Shown piece by piece: positions 50,160 to 62,689 of a stretch of DNA of 64,000 bases. This DNA is from Paguma larvata (Eukaryota; Chordata; Mammalia; Carnivora; Viverridae). The first letter of the stretch is position 1; every line of letters starts with the position of its first letter. The translations under genes were made by a program, and so were the position numbers. The notes beneath the pieces are model-generated. The model did no database searches. It worked only from the letters and a program-made list of their open reading frames with translations, and was not told the DNA's origin. Location of the stretch: NCBI GenBank assembly GCA_030068075.1, contig CM057829.1:84125132-84189131 (forward strand), in the 5' to 3' direction.

Positions 50160-52990
50160 TACACAGTAGTCCCTCCTAAGGTGTCAGATACATTTCAAAA
50201 GGAGAAATCTTTAGTAGTCATGTCGTAGTGTCTAGACGTTAAGTTTTAGGGAAATATCAGAAGTTATGTGATTTCCTTTCGTCAGATTAAGCCCAGGTTG
50301 TTACTATCTATTAAACATTTTTGTTATTCGAGTTTTTTCCCCAAAATGAACTGCCTGGCCTTCTTTGCCCTCATTGACTTAAATTCTGCTGACATGAACT
50401 TATTCTCAAGGTTATATAAATGATATTTCTGTGCTCTATAGAATAAATAATTGCATGTAATATAATATCTATCATCAATAAATGAGTCTACTGTTTATTC
50501 CGTCCATAAAACTGAGTATAAAGCATTATTTAAATAAGTCTATTTTGTGCCAAAATAAGTGAAAAGTGCGTCTTTCCTCCCTGTTATTTGAAAATACAAG
50601 TCAGCTTCTAGTAAAAAAAATACAAAAGTATAAAAAGAAAAGTAAATTAACATAAATGCTGACATTTAAATAAGTGATATGTCAGGGTAAAAATACTGAG
50701 TGGAAAAAAAATCAGTAAAGGGCATAATTACATTTCACAAGTCCTCAGCAGAGGTTCTGAGTTATTTTTTCTTTTTAGTAGCCAAAGCCTCTAATAAGAT
50801 AAATAGATTGAGGTATAAAGAAGCATCTGATAAATTGTTATAGATGTAATCAAAAATCTGCCGAGGATATCAGCATAACACAAAACCACCAAATTTCTCT
50901 ACATTACTGATTTTCAGTAAACAAACATGTTGATGATTTAAAAAAATGATAACATCTCAATTTGTTTTACAAACATTACAAACATATCAAGAACTGCCAT
51001 GAAAATGTTAGTATTAAAGCATCTTTTATAAACGAATAAAAAAATCAGGCCCAGAAAGGTTATTTAATTTTACTAATGTCACACAGAAAATCTGACACTG
51101 AAATACGAGCCCAAATTCTCGTTTATATTCTCTGTGCAAAATAATGATAAATACAGAGAAAGGCTGATATTAAAAATGCCTCACTTTTTGTGGTACTTAA
51201 ATTCATATAGTAAGGTGGCAAATGGTGACTAGCATTTGAATAGATATCAAGCAGTGCAGCCTTTGGGCTTCTTTAATGGTGCAGGTCAGTAGATTTGGAA
51301 CTAAAAGATGAGCGTAGATTTTCATTTACAAAACCAGTGAAATGGTTGTCAGCACAAAACGTCACTAAGAACTAGGAATACACCTTAACTTTCCACTCAT
51401 TTTCCATAAACCACATATTTGTATGTGGCCAGGGCCAGGGCCTTTGCAGCCACTGCAAATATTGCAGGCCACAGAACCCTGTAAACTACTGAAAAATGAA
51501 CATTTCATCCTTGGGTGAATATTGTTATTGGTGCCGTATTTACATTGTGCAGTGTGTATAGATATAACTTATCTATTTTTCCACTAAACAAAATCATAAC
51601 TGGTGTGTAGAAGTATGGAATTGGCTTCTTCTGTATGCTTGCTCTCTTTATAAGAGATGATGTCCTCATTCTAGCTTTGCCAGGTCTTGGTAACAGTAGT
51701 TTTTGTTTGTAAAATGAAACAGCACCACCTTGTATCCTGAAGTAAAGCTACAACCTCTCTAAAATCTCCGAACACTCAGATCTGTGTTTCAAACATATGT
51801 ACTGAGGACTGTCTTATGAAGCGGATGAAATTTAATTACAAGCGTGGTCTGTGCTAGGTTCTATCGTACTATTATTAAACCACTAGATTCATGCTACCAT
51901 ATCACTCTCCAAAAATTACTCCTTCTCTTACTAGCAAAATATACTCTGATGCAAACAAATGCAGAAAAATGTCTTACGCTTAATTGTGCAATATCTGTCG
52001 AATGGTAGAAAGCCTATAATACCTTACGAAAATTATTATTGATCCTCTGTAACCTTGTTATTTTATGACTTCAGCAATGTTTATGTACCTCCAAAATAGG
52101 ACAGGGTTCCTAATCTATACAGTACGTGCTTTAGACAGCTCTTAAGATTACAAATAACATAGGCAAATGCGTTGATGTGATATAAACATATAGATATAAA
52201 CTATTTACTGAATTATATAGTTGGAGTTATAACTATGGCATTTATTTTTGTTGTTCCTATTGTTGGTTTCTTTTTCAAAGTTTATTTTTCAAAATATATG
52301 ATTTATTTAGACCTTTATTTTCTCCTCAAGAAAGGATCTTTGTGATTTATTTAGCATACCTTTAAATAGATTTAATTGGCCATAAACATGTCTAGACAAC
52401 TAAAGGCATAGATTTTCAAACTCTTCACTAATATCATGAAATGATAGTTCCTCATACAGGTGGAAAATCAAAGTTCCTAGTTGCTTTTGTGACTTAACAA
52501 AGTGGTGGAGTATGCCCTGATCCACACTAATATATTAAAATGTTTCTTTAAGTGCATTTTTATAATGATACCAATCTTATTTAACAATAAGATATTCTGC
52601 TTTCTAAACTATTGCACATTGTAAACAAATCTAATTCACAACTCACTGCAAATGTAAAGAATATTAAAAATGTACTAATACAAATTATAAACTTTCTAAA
52701 AGCTATCATATGCATTTGTGACTTCTGGAGCTATGTTTGCATTACGATTTCTAGGTCAGTGGCTTCGTAACCTCTTTAAATTGTTGGCCAGAACTACAAC
52801 TTTGTTAAAGCTGGAATGAGATCTCTTATTTTTCTCCTTGCCAACACAATATTACACTCCCTATGCACAATTGTCAAGCAAGGGTGACCCCATGTTTTGG
52901 GTTTCAAGGTAGATTCCATGCCATAAAATCAAATTACATTATAGGAATACTTAAGCCCAACCAGGTGCCTGGAATTTTATTCCCTATCCA
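50160..52990. other. Intergenic DNA with one weak MIR trace
   Basis: AT-rich, with no frame worth reporting. A possible antisense MIR trace lies at 51,020-51,125 ('ggcccagaaaggttattta', 'aatgtcacacagaaaatc', 'acgagcccaaattctcg'). Nothing else is recognised. Confidence 0.45.
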
Positions 52991-53009
52991 TTTGATTGTT
53001 TTATAATTA

Positions 53010-53210
53010 GATATTCTATGAGGAAGCTTCACTTGTCACATTCCACTCTGCATTTAGAAGTGCTTGTTTGTATGTCTCTGCTACTAGACTGTAAAATAGC
53101 AGAAGGGCTGCACTGTATCTGACTTATTGTTTTAAGTCAAGCCCTGACACCAGGGAAGGGTACATAAGAGGCACACAAAAATAAGTTTCTATAAATACAT
53201 TTTCTCCCAT
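53010..53210 (+). mobile_element. L2 3' end, sense
   Basis: 'tactagactgtaaaatagcag', 'agggctgcactgtatctgac', 'aagccctgacaccaggg' and 'aaaataagtttctataaata' follow the L2 3' end (CTAGACTGTAAGCTCC ... AGGGCAGGGACTGTGTCT ... GCTCAATAAATA). Confidence 0.7.
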
Positions 53211-56200
53211 GACTGACAGAATGAAGAGTATGTAGTATTAAAAAAGTTCACAAAGCTGAAGTTTCAGGTGGCACCCTTACTCTCAACTGAGAATATTGAT
53301 AATATGATATATTTAATGAAATAGGGTGAGGGAAAGAAGTTATCTTTCCTTAGAGTCCCTAGCGGCCAGCAGTAAACCATTTCCATCTTTTCACTCCATT
53401 ATCTATTTTATCAAGTTTAAGGATCATATGCATGCTGTTTACTTTTATCAGAATTAGAAAGACCATGCCTTGGGTCATGGCAACTTCTGCTTTCTGCAAC
53501 ATATGGAGTAATTATAACCCATTAAGATATTATATATATTTTGTTTCAAATTCAGGGATATTTTTAATTTCTGTTGGTCTTGTATTTTCTTTGGTTTAGC
53601 CTAAGTTAGTCTAGTTTATCAAGCAGCAGTTCCACAAATATTTGTCAAATGAATAAATAAATCCTATTCTATATAAAATATGTATTAAAATATACCTGTG
53701 TATAGGTATTTAAATAAATATGGAGTTAAGGCCTTATATAACTAACATACACCTGATATAAGAAAATTTTGCAAATGTTTTCTACTACTTACTTGTATGA
53801 CATTATGAATAATAAGTAGAGAACCCTTCCAACATTGTGTCTATATAGGAGTTTAAGAAATATATCTGGAAGCTGGGAGGATTTTTTAGGATTGGTAAGT
53901 GACCTTGGAATCCACCAGATCTTCAGGTTCCCAGCATATCCATTCTCCCTTAACCTAGACAATTGCTCAGTTCTCCTCTGCTGTGAATCTTATTTTGACC
54001 TGAAATTGAGGTCTATTCCTTTGACACATTGATAGTAATAACCCCTAGATTCTACAAGGAATTTCAAAATATTCCAGAAGTTGAAAAACAGGATGGGGGT
54101 GAAACGTTAAGTTATAACAAATTCATTTAAGCATATCATTTCATTAAAGTATGAAACTGAAATTAGATAATATATTCAATAAATATGATTCAAAGTGGAA
54201 CATATGGTATATTCAGAAAATAATATTTTAAAATATTCTGAACTTATGATTTCTAGGAAATGAAGAAAATTGGAGAATATGTAGGGGATGGAGTTGATTC
54301 AAAATTGAGGCTAAATCAAATGTGAAAAACGCTATCAAACCCTAAAGAGAATTGAGAATAGAATGGCCTTGCTGATGACCTTATAGTTATTAACTGTGAA
54401 TTAAGCTGAATGGTTCAGATGAGATGCCGGGGAAGAGAAGACAGGAGGAAGCAGAATGTAGTAACTAATTTATTATCACTTATAATAAGGAACCATTAGA
54501 TCATACCCCCACCCCTCAAAAAAGGATTAGGAATGCTATGGAAAAGTACTGAATATGAAGACAACCACAAGAAACCTTCCTACGTACTGGAAGTTTGAAA
54601 GAGGTATCTGTTTACATTAAAATACAAAAATAAGTACAGAATAGAAGAATAAACATTAAGGGGGACAACTGTGGGCCCTAAGAAAGAGAGAGAATAGCAT
54701 AGAGGGGCAAACCTAGACGTGGACTTCTTTGTTTTGTAGATGTGACTTTAGAAATCTGTAAACATTTTACACTTACCTTTAGAATTAAATTTTCAAAAGA
54801 AGCAAAACAAGAAACATCCGAACCTAAATGCGTATTTGGCTCATAGTATAAAGACAGGAAATTTTTAAAAAGTGACTTCAAGTCATAGTAATTTGACAAA
54901 AAGAAACTGCAAAAGAAAATCTTAAACAGTTAAGCAATCATTTTTATTTTAGTGTTTGTATTTTTATACTGATATATTTGTACGTGTAATGTGGGATAAA
55001 GCAGATGAGTAAGGTTTTCTTTTTCTAATTCTACAGTCTCAGTATTGAGAACTGGAATTCTCAGTATAGATATGAGAGAAATGTATATAATGCAAGAGAA
55101 ATTAAGTAAAACCCTGAAGGCCCTCAAACTGATGCAATTGGATGCATCAATATGAGTTCATGAAAAATTTTAATAAAAATTATCTTTAAGAAAAAATAAA
55201 CACATTTCCCATATGTTTCTAGAAAAAAAGCTTAGAAACAATAACCAACCATTAACAATGAATAAAACTTGGTCTTAAAATATATAGGTATTTCATATAT
55301 ATCTATCTATCTCTATCAATCTATCTTTTTTTTTCTCTCACTGAAAGGAACTAGAGCTTCTTACAGAAAAGATAAGTAGGAGGGATTCAGCACGAAATGG
55401 ACTAGATTGTCATGTCACAGAGTACAAAATTTTCCAAAGATGTTGAGTGCTGTGTCAAAATGATGCAAGAGTCATCTTAGAAAGGATCCCACTTGGACAA
55501 AATACGGGAAGTTTGAATATCAGTATTACTTGCAATAAATAAAAATATACAAAATATATTCGAAACCATGAGATCATAATGAGACCAAAACACAAAACAA
55601 AAAAGAACTACCATCTACCAATTGGGTCTAGTTGAAAGATGTTTTCCATTATTTGAAGCTGATAAAAAAGGAAACAATCACACATTTATTTCATCTTTCT
55701 CCCACTAACTATTCCACTGGGTAACCAAATATTTGATAACTAAACAAAGAAATCTTCTCTTTAAGAAGTATTCTGCCCAAGACACAAAGAAGACATGATC
55801 TAATAAGAATAGCGTTTTTTTTGGTCTGAATTAATAGATCTATGCAGTTTTCATATATAACTGCTAAGATCAATAGAGACAGCCAAACATTAGGGGCATC
55901 CTGAGGGAAAAACAGAACACCACATGAAGAGTAGCCATTCCAAATAAAACAAAGCAAATAACACAAATTACACACACACATACACAGACACACACTCACT
56001 TGAAAATGAAATCTAACCAAACTTCTAAGTTTTATTTTTATTCATAGGACATAAAAAGAAAAGACAAACATATTAAATAGTGCCATTGTTATGTAGTCAA
56101 CAAATGCCAAAATGTGGGAAACTGGTGGGCAAAGAACCAGATTGCTTCAATTACCAATTGTAACCAAATAAAATTTTGCAGAGATAGAAAGCAAGAGAGC

Positions 56201-56340
56201 CTGCAGTATAAAAGACAGTTAATTATATCCCCTTCAATAAGCAATCTACAAAAAGAAAAATATATAAATTTTATGAGACAAGTGAATATTTGAACACAGT
56301 ATTTTACACTATTAAGGAAGCATTCTTATATTTAGGTGTG
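53211..56340. other. AT-rich intergenic DNA, no gene recognised
   Basis: No strong repeats other than small simple-sequence tracts at about 55,290-55,330 (TATC-like) and 55,970-55,998 (AC-like). Frames of 65-103 codons appear random; the 103-codon minus frame at 55,709-56,020 includes the AC tract. Confidence 0.5.
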
Positions 56341-56344
56341 ATAG

Positions 56345-56496
56345 TGACTTTTGTTTATTTTTGATTTTTATATTGGACTATAATTTTCTAGAGCGGATTT
56401 AGGTTCACAACAAAATTAAGCAGAAATTACATAGCATTCCCATATATTCTGAGCTCTTCCTCAGACACAGCGTCTCCCACTATCAACATATTTTAA
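56345..56496 (-). mobile_element. Old L1 3'UTR fragment, antisense (part 1)
   Basis: 'tctagagcggatttaggttc', 'caacaaaattaagcagaaa' and 'cattcccatatattctgag' match the antisense 3'UTR of old mammalian L1M elements (TTTTAGAGCAGTTTTAGGTTCACAG...). It is interrupted by a SINE and continues at 56,707. Confidence 0.75.
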
Positions 56497-56706
56497 TTTT
56501 TTTTAACATTTATTTATTTTTGAGAGACATAGACACAGAGCATGAGCAGGGGAGGGGCAGAGAGAGAGGGAGACACAGAATCGGAAGCAGGCTCCAGGCT
56601 CTGAGCTGTCAGCACAGAGTCCGACGCAGGGCTCGAACTCACAGACCATGATATCATGACCTGAGCTAAAGTCAGACGCTTACCCGACTGAGCCACCCAG
56701 GCACCC
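56497..56706 (-). mobile_element. CAN SINE nested in L1, with exact 16-bp target-site duplication
   Basis: 'taacatttatttatttttgag', 'aggggcagagagagaggg', 'ggctccaggctctgagctg', 'gcagggctcgaactcac' and 'actgagccacccaggcaccc'. Exact flanks 'tatcaacatattttaa' occur at 56481-56496 and 56707-56722. The close fit to the family and the intact duplication suggest one of the younger insertions here. Confidence 0.98.
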
Positions 56707-57780
56707 TATCAACATATTTTAACAGGCTGGTACTTTTGTTAAACTGATGAGCCTACATCGAGTCATCATTATTACAGGAAGTCCAGAGTTTATACTAGTG
56801 TTCATCCTTGGTATTGTATAATCCATGGGTTTTGACACACCTATGGTGGCACGTATCCCCTATGACAGTATCACACAGAGTAGTTCCACTGCCTTAAAAA
56901 TCTTCCGTGCTCTGCCAATCCATCCCTCTCTCCAACCCCTGGCAACCACTGATCCATATACCGTCTCCATAATTTCACCTTTTCCAGAATATCAAAGAGT
57001 ATCATACGGTATGAGGCCTTTTTAGATTGGTTTTTGTAGTCAATCATGTTCACTTAAGGCTCTTCCATGTCTTTTCATGACTTGATAACTCCTTTCTAGT
57101 GCTGAATGATATTCCATTGTCTGGTTGTAGCACAGTTTATTTGTCCATTTACTGACTAAAAGGCATCTTGGTTGCCTGCAAGTTTTGGAATGATCAAGAA
57201 AGCTGCTAAAAACATCTGTGTGCGAGCTTTTGTGTGGACATAAGTTTTCAACTTATTTGGGTAAATACCAAGAATCAAGATTGCTGGACCATATATGGTA
57301 AGAGTAAGTTTAGTTTGATAAGAAATTACCAAGCAGTCTTCCAAAGTAGCTTGACCATTTTACATTCCCACGGATGATGAATAAGTGTTCTTATTGCTTT
57401 ACATCCTTGCCAGCATTTGCTATTGTCAGTGTTTTGAGTTTTTGTCATTGCAGTAGGTGTGTAGTTGTATCTCTTTTTGTTTTACTTTGCAATTCTCTTA
57501 TGACATATTATGTTAAGAATCTTTTCATATGCTTGCTTACTTATTATCTGTTTTCATTTGTAAGGTGTCTGTTCAGGTATTTTGACACATTTATTGATGA
57601 GGTTTTCTTATTGTTGAGTTTAAGTGTTCTTTGTGTATTTTTAATAGCCCTTTATCAAATGTGTCTTTTGCAAATATTATTTCTCACCCTGTGGCTTATC
57701 TTCTCCTTCTTTTTGTCTTTTGCAGAGCAGAAGTTGTTAATTTTAATGAAATCTACATTATCGACTTTTTCTTTTCTTTC
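56707..57780 (-). mobile_element. Old L1 3'UTR/ORF2 fragment, antisense (part 2)
   Basis: Continues the L1M-type fragment: 'cctggcaaccactgatcc', 'atattccattgtctgg', 'gcatcttggttgcctgcaag', 'cattcccacggatgatg', 'cttgccagcatttgctattg' and 'ctttatcaaatgtgtc'. The 139-codon frame at 57,374-57,793 is antisense L1 sequence, which explains its leucine- and phenylalanine-rich makeup. Confidence 0.9.
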
Positions 57781-57993
57781 TTTATTTTTTTAACATTTAT
57801 TCATTTTTGAGAGACAGAGAGTGACAGAGTGTGAGTTGGGGAGGGACAGAGAGAGAGAGGGAGACTCAGAATCCGAAGCAGGCTCCAGGCTCTGAGCTGT
57901 CAGTGCAGAGCCCAATGCAGGGTTCGAACTCATGGACTGGGAGATCATGACCAGAGCTGAAGTCAGACGTTTAACTGAGCCACCCAGAGACCC
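57781..57993 (-). mobile_element. CAN SINE nested in L1
   Basis: 'taacatttattcatttttgag', GA-rich stretch, 'ggctccaggctctgagctg', 'gcagggttcgaactcatgg' and 'aactgagccacccagagaccc'. The flanking L1 strings 'tttctttc' recur on both sides and fit a short or decayed target-site duplication. Confidence 0.96.
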
Positions 57994-58445
57994 ACAATTA
58001 TTTCTTTCACAGATTGTACCTTTGGTATTGTGTCTAAAAAGCCATTGTCATGGCCAAGGTCACTTAGATTTTCTTCTACATTTTATCATAAGCATTTTAT
58101 AATTCTGTGTTTACATTCAGGTCTATGATTCATTCGAGTTAGTGTTTGTCAAGGGTTCTGTTGATGTATATACATATAAATATGTATGTATGTATATCTG
58201 CATATGATGTCCAGTTGCTCCATCACCATTTGTTGAGAAGACTATCTTTGTTCTATTGTTTTGCCTTTACTCCTTTGTCAGTGATCCATTTAATATATAT
58301 AATATTATATATATAATCTATTTCTGGGTTCTATATTCTATTCTATTGATCTATTTGTATATTCTTTCCAAAATACCACACTCTCTTGATTACGGGAGCT
58401 TTATAGTAAGTCTTAGTGTCCCATAGTGCCAAACCTCTGACTTTG
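57994..58445 (-). mobile_element. Old L1 ORF2 fragment, antisense (part 3)
   Basis: 'cagattgtacctttggtatt', 'ggtctatgattcattcgag', 'gctccatcaccatttgttg', 'ctctattctattgatctat'-type text and 'gattacgggagctttatag' complete the antisense ORF2 segment. It holds an AT palindrome at 58,293-58,314. Confidence 0.9.
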
Positions 58446-58817
58446 TTTGTATCTTTTTTAAAGAATAATGATACTGGGTTTTGGAAAAATTATTGAATGA
58501 CAGTAAGCAATATACATTGCTGGTGACACTACAAATTGTTAAAAGAATTTTAAAATCCATTTGATAAATATCTAGGAAGGTTCATACTTTTTATTCCATA
58601 TTCTTAGTTTTTATAGATCTAAAACTTTGGCATATATGACATAGATATTGTACCCCATTATTGCAAAACAATTGTAAATGAGGCAAATGTCTGCTAACAT
58701 GAATATAAATTAGGCATACTATACAGTATACGTGAGGAATAAATGAGAAAACACTGTATGTAGAATACTTAGACTTGTGACTAGTTTATGATGGTAAAAA
58801 TATAATTATTATAAATT

Positions 58818-58949
58818 TCATAGTGGTAACCATAGTAATGATAGAGATGGGTACGTGGTAGTGGTGTTGATTAGTATAAAGTGAAAATATGAAACAAGCA
58901 TATCTTAGGACACTTTATTGACCTTAAGATGATTAAGAGTATCTTTCAA
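58818..58949 (+). repeat. Direct duplication, copy 1 (132 bp)
   Basis: Begins 'tcatagtggtaaccatag' and ends 'agagtatctttcaa'. It aligns without gaps to 59,845-59,976, with about 9 differences in 132 positions by eye. Sequence before and after the two copies differs. It is not a recognised interspersed family. Confidence 0.93.
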
Positions 58950-59068
58950 TTAGGCATAGGATACTTACAAATAATTAAAATGAATTTTATTTAAATGTAT
59001 TAATGTAGATAAATATTAAAAACAAAAATGTTTGAAAAATGAAGTTGTACTTCAAATTGAAGGATAAT

Positions 59069-59275
59069 GGGGCACCTAGGTGGCTCGGTCAGTTAAGTGT
59101 TGACTCTTGATTACGAATCGGATCATGATCTCCCGGTTCATAAGTTCAAAGGCGCACATCGGGCTCTGTGCTGACCACAGGGAGCCTGCTTGGGATTCTC
59201 TCTCTCCTGCTCTCTCTGACCCTCCCCCACTCTGTCTCTCTCTGTCTCAATAAATAAGTAAATATTTTTTTAAAC
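59069..59275 (+). mobile_element. CAN SINE, sense
   Basis: 'ggggcacctaggtggctcgg', 'gactcttgattacgaatcgg', 'catcgggctctgtgctgacc', 'gagcctgcttgggattctc', CT-rich stretch and 'caataaataagtaaatat' tail. Candidate duplication 'tgaaggata' at 59,058-59,066 and 59,276-59,284. It sits between the two copies of the 132-bp repeat. Confidence 0.97.
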
Positions 59276-59844
59276 TGAAGGATACTTACATAATAAACAT
59301 CAGTGTATAATTTTAAAAACAATAAGCAATACTATATTAATACAGATCCATAGTAATTTTCTACAAAAATATCTTAAAAACATCAACAGCATGTCTCCTC
59401 TAATATCCTGTCATGTTGGGGTTGGGTATCTGTGTGTTTTTGCCATCAAATAATTAGTTGTCACACAGCTTAATATTTCTTTTATGATGCTTCCTCATCT
59501 TTGACTACCTCCTTTAAAATTAATTCCTTTTCTATAACAAATCCCACACACTTGAAAAAATAAAAAGATCAAATGCAGTCACCTCCATGAACCCTCTGTT
59601 CATCTAAACTCTAACACTGAGCTCTAATGTAATTGCTAAACTCTCAAAAAAATCTATATTTTATCACTTAGAAATAGACTATATTCTATATCACAGTGCT
59701 TGCTATCTAATTGTTTTATAAGGTATTTGAACGTTCATGCAGTGAGCATACTGTTTTTAGAACATATAAACAGGTAAAAGATAACCTACCAGATCCATCA
59801 AATTCACAAGTGGTGACTATTGGTAGTCGGTCTGGAGGTAATAG

Positions 59845-59976
59845 TCATAGTGGTAATCATAGTGGTGATAGAGTTGGGTAAGTGGTAGTGGTATTGATTA
59901 GTATAAAGTGAAAATACGAAACAAGCATATCTTAGGACACTTTATTGACCTTAAGATAACTAAGAGTATCTTTCAA
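59845..59976 (+). repeat. Direct duplication, copy 2 (132 bp)
   Basis: Second copy of the 132-bp unit, 1,027 bp downstream of the first, same orientation. The longest shared runs exceed 25 bases (over 'gaaacaagcatatcttagg' and on). It lies next to short TAGTGG-rich repetition just upstream. Confidence 0.93.
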
Positions 59977-60544
59977 CTTTCTATCCAGTGTCTCAATCCA
60001 GCTTAGATAATATTTTTTATAACATTATATATAAGGTTGGCAGCTCTCTCATACTCATAAACACATTTCCAAATTCTCTCTCTTTGATTTTTCTCTCCTG
60101 CCATCACCAAAACAATTAAGACCACTGAATAAAAGCTGAAGGAAGCACTTGCACTTTTATGGCATTTTTCCCTTAAGAAAAGCTTCCAGGGATCAATACT
60201 GGAGATGAGTAAAATTTAGAAAAATGTTGGAAGTAGTTTCCTTCAAAATCCTTTAGTTAGATTTGAAACAAAAGGAAGAAAAATGACAATTTATAAATTC
60301 CTCAGCTCCTCCTGCTGGCTGCTCACCACTCGCCTCCAAGCCTCCTTCAAGTCGTGAGAGCTTCATGACAGATGAAATAGTTCATCATTTTCTACTGCCA
60401 AATGTCAAATTTATGAAGATAATTGCCTTGGTTATATGTGACTAAAAGATCAATCTGCAATATCCAAAACAAATTTTAAAATTCAGTAAAGAAAATAAAA
60501 GTCCATTTTAAAATGATTCAATTACTCAAAGCAAACAAAACGAT

Positions 60545-61115
60545 TATTTCAAAGATATTTCTGCTCTCCTATATGCATTGTACCATTATGTACAATAGTC
60601 AACGTAAGGAAACAAGCTAAGTGTCTATCTACAGATGAATGGGTGAGTAAAATGTCATGTACATAACATGAAATATTATTTAGCCTTGAAGAGAGAAGAA
60701 AATCCTCCATAGACCACAATACGGAAAAGCCTGTAGAGCATGATGCTAAATGAAATAAGCCAGACAGTGAAAGATGAGACAAATACTGAAAATGTAGCAG
60801 TTATATGTGGAATTTAAAATAAATAAATAAATAAATAAATAAATAAAAGGACTTATAAGGTCTGAGAATCCAACATAAAACATGGTTATTTACACTGTAT
60901 TGTACATTTGAAATTTGCTAACAAAATAGAACTTAAATGTTCTCACCATAAAGGAAAAACGTAAAATATGTGTGTTGATTAACTCAGTGGGGGAACCTTT
61001 TCACAGTGTTTATGTATATGTAATCATCATGCTGTACACTTTAAATATCTTATAATTTTATTTGTCAATTATACCTCACTAGAAATTTTTAAGCAGTAAA
61101 AATAAATACATAAGT
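60545..61115 (+). mobile_element. L1 3' end, sense, 5'-truncated
   Basis: 'ctctcctatatgcattgtac', 'tacagatgaatgggtgag', 'gatgctaaatgaaataagcc', 'cagttatatgtggaattt' and 'gtcaattatacctcac' are the L1 end-of-ORF2 and 3'UTR strings in sense order. A simple AAAT expansion lies inside it at 60,816-60,847. It lacks coding ability. Confidence 0.9.
60816..60847 (+). repeat. (AAAT)n microsatellite inside L1
   Basis: Eight AAAT/TAAA units replacing the usual A-rich 'ctaaaaaaca' part of the L1 3'UTR. Confidence 0.97.
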
Positions 61116-62010
61116 GGGCATTTATGTTTTTTATGTCACCAACTTTATCAATAGTCTAGCAGTTACAGTGGAAGAAAAATTTCTTCATTATTAATAAGTG
61201 GGCATTTGATTGTAGATGAATCTCAAAATACCAATAGAGGGATTTTAGTTTTTTAGTTGGTCAAATAACATTTCTATTCTAGTTACGTAATGGATATCAT
61301 TTTGTCAATTCATGATCAAATCTGCCACAATTGAGAATTTTTTTTTTCCTGGCTGCACATTAAATCCATTCAAGTAGAATGAAATTAGAAAGGGATTGTG
61401 CAGATTTCCAACCACTCCTGTAACTAATAGACGTAGGTCTTTAGTAAGTAATCTTTCTCTCTTAGCCCCCTTTTTGCCTTAAGCAGTCTTTCTTTCTTAA
61501 TCCCCTTTTTGCTTTATAGTGAATAAACCACAGAAACCCAAGAAGGAAGAAACAGGAAATATCATGAAAGGTGATATGCTTCCAATTTCATAGGATGCAC
61601 CCTATGATCTTTTGAGATATGAAGACAAACGTCATGAACAGGCTTTTGTAAATTCTTCACCTTTAATCTGGCTTCCTAATTTCCTATTTCAAGAGAGCTA
61701 GGCTTCCAAATTTTGCCAAATTCCTGAAATTTCTGTTTAGTAGAGGGCTTGTTTGGAAAACAAAAAGCTAATAAAAATATCTCCAAAAAGCTCCTGCCAC
61801 TGGGCTTCTTGTTATCTCAAAAAAAAAAAAAAAAAGAAAAAAATTGTAAAGCTTCACTAGTACTCACTTGGCCCTTCTTGACAGAGAAAACCAAGGCTGG
61901 GAATTTAAGCTTGAAAACATAGAAAGGTTAACATATAAAGCCCAGAAAAGTCCTTACGATGTTTCACTTGAGTTCAGGACTTAAGTATAAATGGCTTCAG
62001 TGATCCTTAT
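61116..62010. other. Intergenic DNA with a (A)17 run
   Basis: No coding or mobile signature is recognised. A run of 17 A lies at 61,819-61,835; the sequence before it does not look like a CAN SINE or a known cDNA, so I cannot call it a retroposon tail. Confidence 0.5.
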
Positions 62011-62024
62011 AAGAAAGGGCAGAA

Positions 62025-62150
62025 TGGCTTAGTGGACCAGAGTATGTGAATTGGAGTCAGATGCCCGTGAAAGCCAACCTTGAACTTGCCACCTTGAAAA
62101 ATCCTTTTAATCATTTTGTCCTTAAAGAATCGTCACTTTCCAGGGAGGGT
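62025..62150 (+). mobile_element. MIR SINE remnant, sense
   Basis: 'gcagaatggcttagtgg', 'gaattggagtcagatgcc' and 'ccttgaacttgccacctt' followed by 'aatcattttgtccttaaa' follow the MIR 5' half (GTGGTTAAGAG ... TGGAGTCAGACAGACC ... CTGCCACTTACT). Partial. Confidence 0.65.
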
Positions 62151-62689
62151 GCACCACCTTACACAGATGCCAGAATGAAAATTTATAACTCATATTAAGC
62201 AGAAGTCACAGTGTCATTAAGCAGATCGTGACTCTATTACAACATATCCTGGGCTGAGATTGAGAAGCAAGAGCAATTGGATTCAGCATACTGTTGTAGT
62301 GTGTAATACGCTCCAGCATGTACATGAAATCAACCAACTACACCTTCGCGCACACAGCAAAAGTGCATATTGCCATTTAGTCATCTTGCTAAAAATTGAA
62401 AATAAATGTCTTTGCAAATGTTAATGTTCTCATTCAAAATGTTCTTTTCTAAAATTGGAATCATTTTTCAGTGCTTTCGTTTTTCACATTTGTAGCATTA
62501 TTTTGTAAATGGATACCTCCAAGCAATTTATAATGATGTTACATTAATTTGCTAAACCAAATTCAGAATCCTTAAATGTTGTATATTATTTGGCTTTATA
62601 TCGTGCAACACATGTCATAGAGGCATCATCATATGCTATTTTGAGACCTTGAAAGAAGGAAGTAAAGTTTATCACAGTTGCTTATCATT

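Noticed and set aside
57374..57793. 139-codon frame that looks like a multi-span membrane protein
   Set aside because: The DNA is antisense L1 ORF2, which is T-rich and so yields F/L-rich false membrane segments.
58293..58314. 22-bp perfect AT palindrome
   Set aside because: It is made only of A and T inside an AT-rich part of an L1, so a palindrome by chance or by TA slippage is expected.
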